Of a stretch of DNA of 23,716 bases, positions 23,579 to 23,716 are shown piece after piece (the stretch's first letter is position 1; each line of letters opens with the position of its first letter). Under the pieces are notes generated by a model that saw only the letters and a list, made by a program, of their open reading frames with translations, was not told the origin of the DNA and did not search any database. The stretch is from assembly GCA_050331695.1 (NCBI GenBank), contig JBHJGP010000037.1, forward strand, positions 1 to 23,716. Direction: 5' to 3'. The stretch is from JBHJGP01 sp050331695. GTDB taxonomy: Bacteria; Pseudomonadota; Alphaproteobacteria; Geminicoccales; Geminicoccaceae. Both the position numbers and the translations under genes were made by a program.

Positions 23579-23716
23579 CTATAGTCCCCGACCGAAGGTG
23601 AAGGCCTGGTCGCCCACCAGCCGTCGGCGCACCCAGGCGGAGAACTCATCGACGGCGCCGATGGTAAGGAACAAAAGGAAAATGCTCGCGAGGGTCTTTG
23701 CCTCATGGCCGCGGCT
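23579..23716 (-). CDS. phnE: C-terminal end of a PhnE-type ABC permease (partial)
   Basis: Reading frame entering from the right edge: about 45 residues ending ...FLLFLTIGAVDEFSAWVRRRL then VGDQAFTFGRGL and TAG at 23581-23579. A last transmembrane helix followed by a basic A-W-V-R-R-R-L tail is the usual end of PhnE-type permeases. The gene is directly followed, after 3 bases, by the full-length PhnE gene, the common phnE1-phnE2 arrangement. The assignment rests on that context and on the tail, since the diagnostic EAA loop is outside the window. Confidence 0.65.
   Translation of the reverse strand, partial: SRGHEAKTLASIFLLFLTIGAVDEFSAWVRRRLVGDQAFTFGRGL

Overview
The window is GC-rich DNA from an alphaproteobacterium. 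The best supports are the protein families present (PhnE-type permeases, LysR, TetR/AefR-like and HAE1-type RND proteins), the high GC, and the frequent TTG/GTG starts behind good GGAGG sites. The exact lineage cannot be fixed from the sequence alone. No rRNA, tRNA, CRISPR array, transposase or integrase was seen. Apart from two tail-fibre-like/lyase genes, nothing looks phage-derived.

Left half (1-12179): a cell-surface or extracellular polysaccharide locus. In order it holds a partial membrane protein, a sulfotransferase, a GT4 glycosyltransferase translationally coupled to an O-antigen ligase/Wzy-type polymerase, a SAM methyltransferase, a second sulfotransferase of a different subtype, a D-glucuronyl C5-epimerase homologue, a large LamG-LamG-PL6 (chondroitinase B/alginate lyase-like) protein with a small phage-tail-fibre-like partner, and a second GT4 enzyme. 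Uronate epimerase, two sulfotransferases and a uronan-type lyase are the enzyme classes expected for a sulfated, glycosaminoglycan-like (heparan/dermatan-like) bacterial glycan. This is the most interesting system in the window. The polymer's identity is inferred, not shown.

Middle (12156-19054): housekeeping and accessory genes. An RND efflux pump (adaptor lipoprotein plus permease) is divergent from a TetR/AefR-type repressor, with a near-perfect 25-bp palindromic operator and face-to-face promoters between them. Then comes a beta-hydroxyacid dehydrogenase divergent from a LysR regulator.

Right end (19051-23716): a minus-strand transport block, read right to left. It has the end of one PhnE permease, a complete long PhnE-type permease, and a ribose/xylose-type sugar ABC importer (ATPase, permease, binding protein). 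The sugar permease and the binding protein are each interrupted by one in-frame TAG codon. Conserved sequence continues in the same frame afterwards, and both TAGs follow two Val codons. Either the operon is decaying by nonsense mutation, or UAG is read through, or these are sequence errors.
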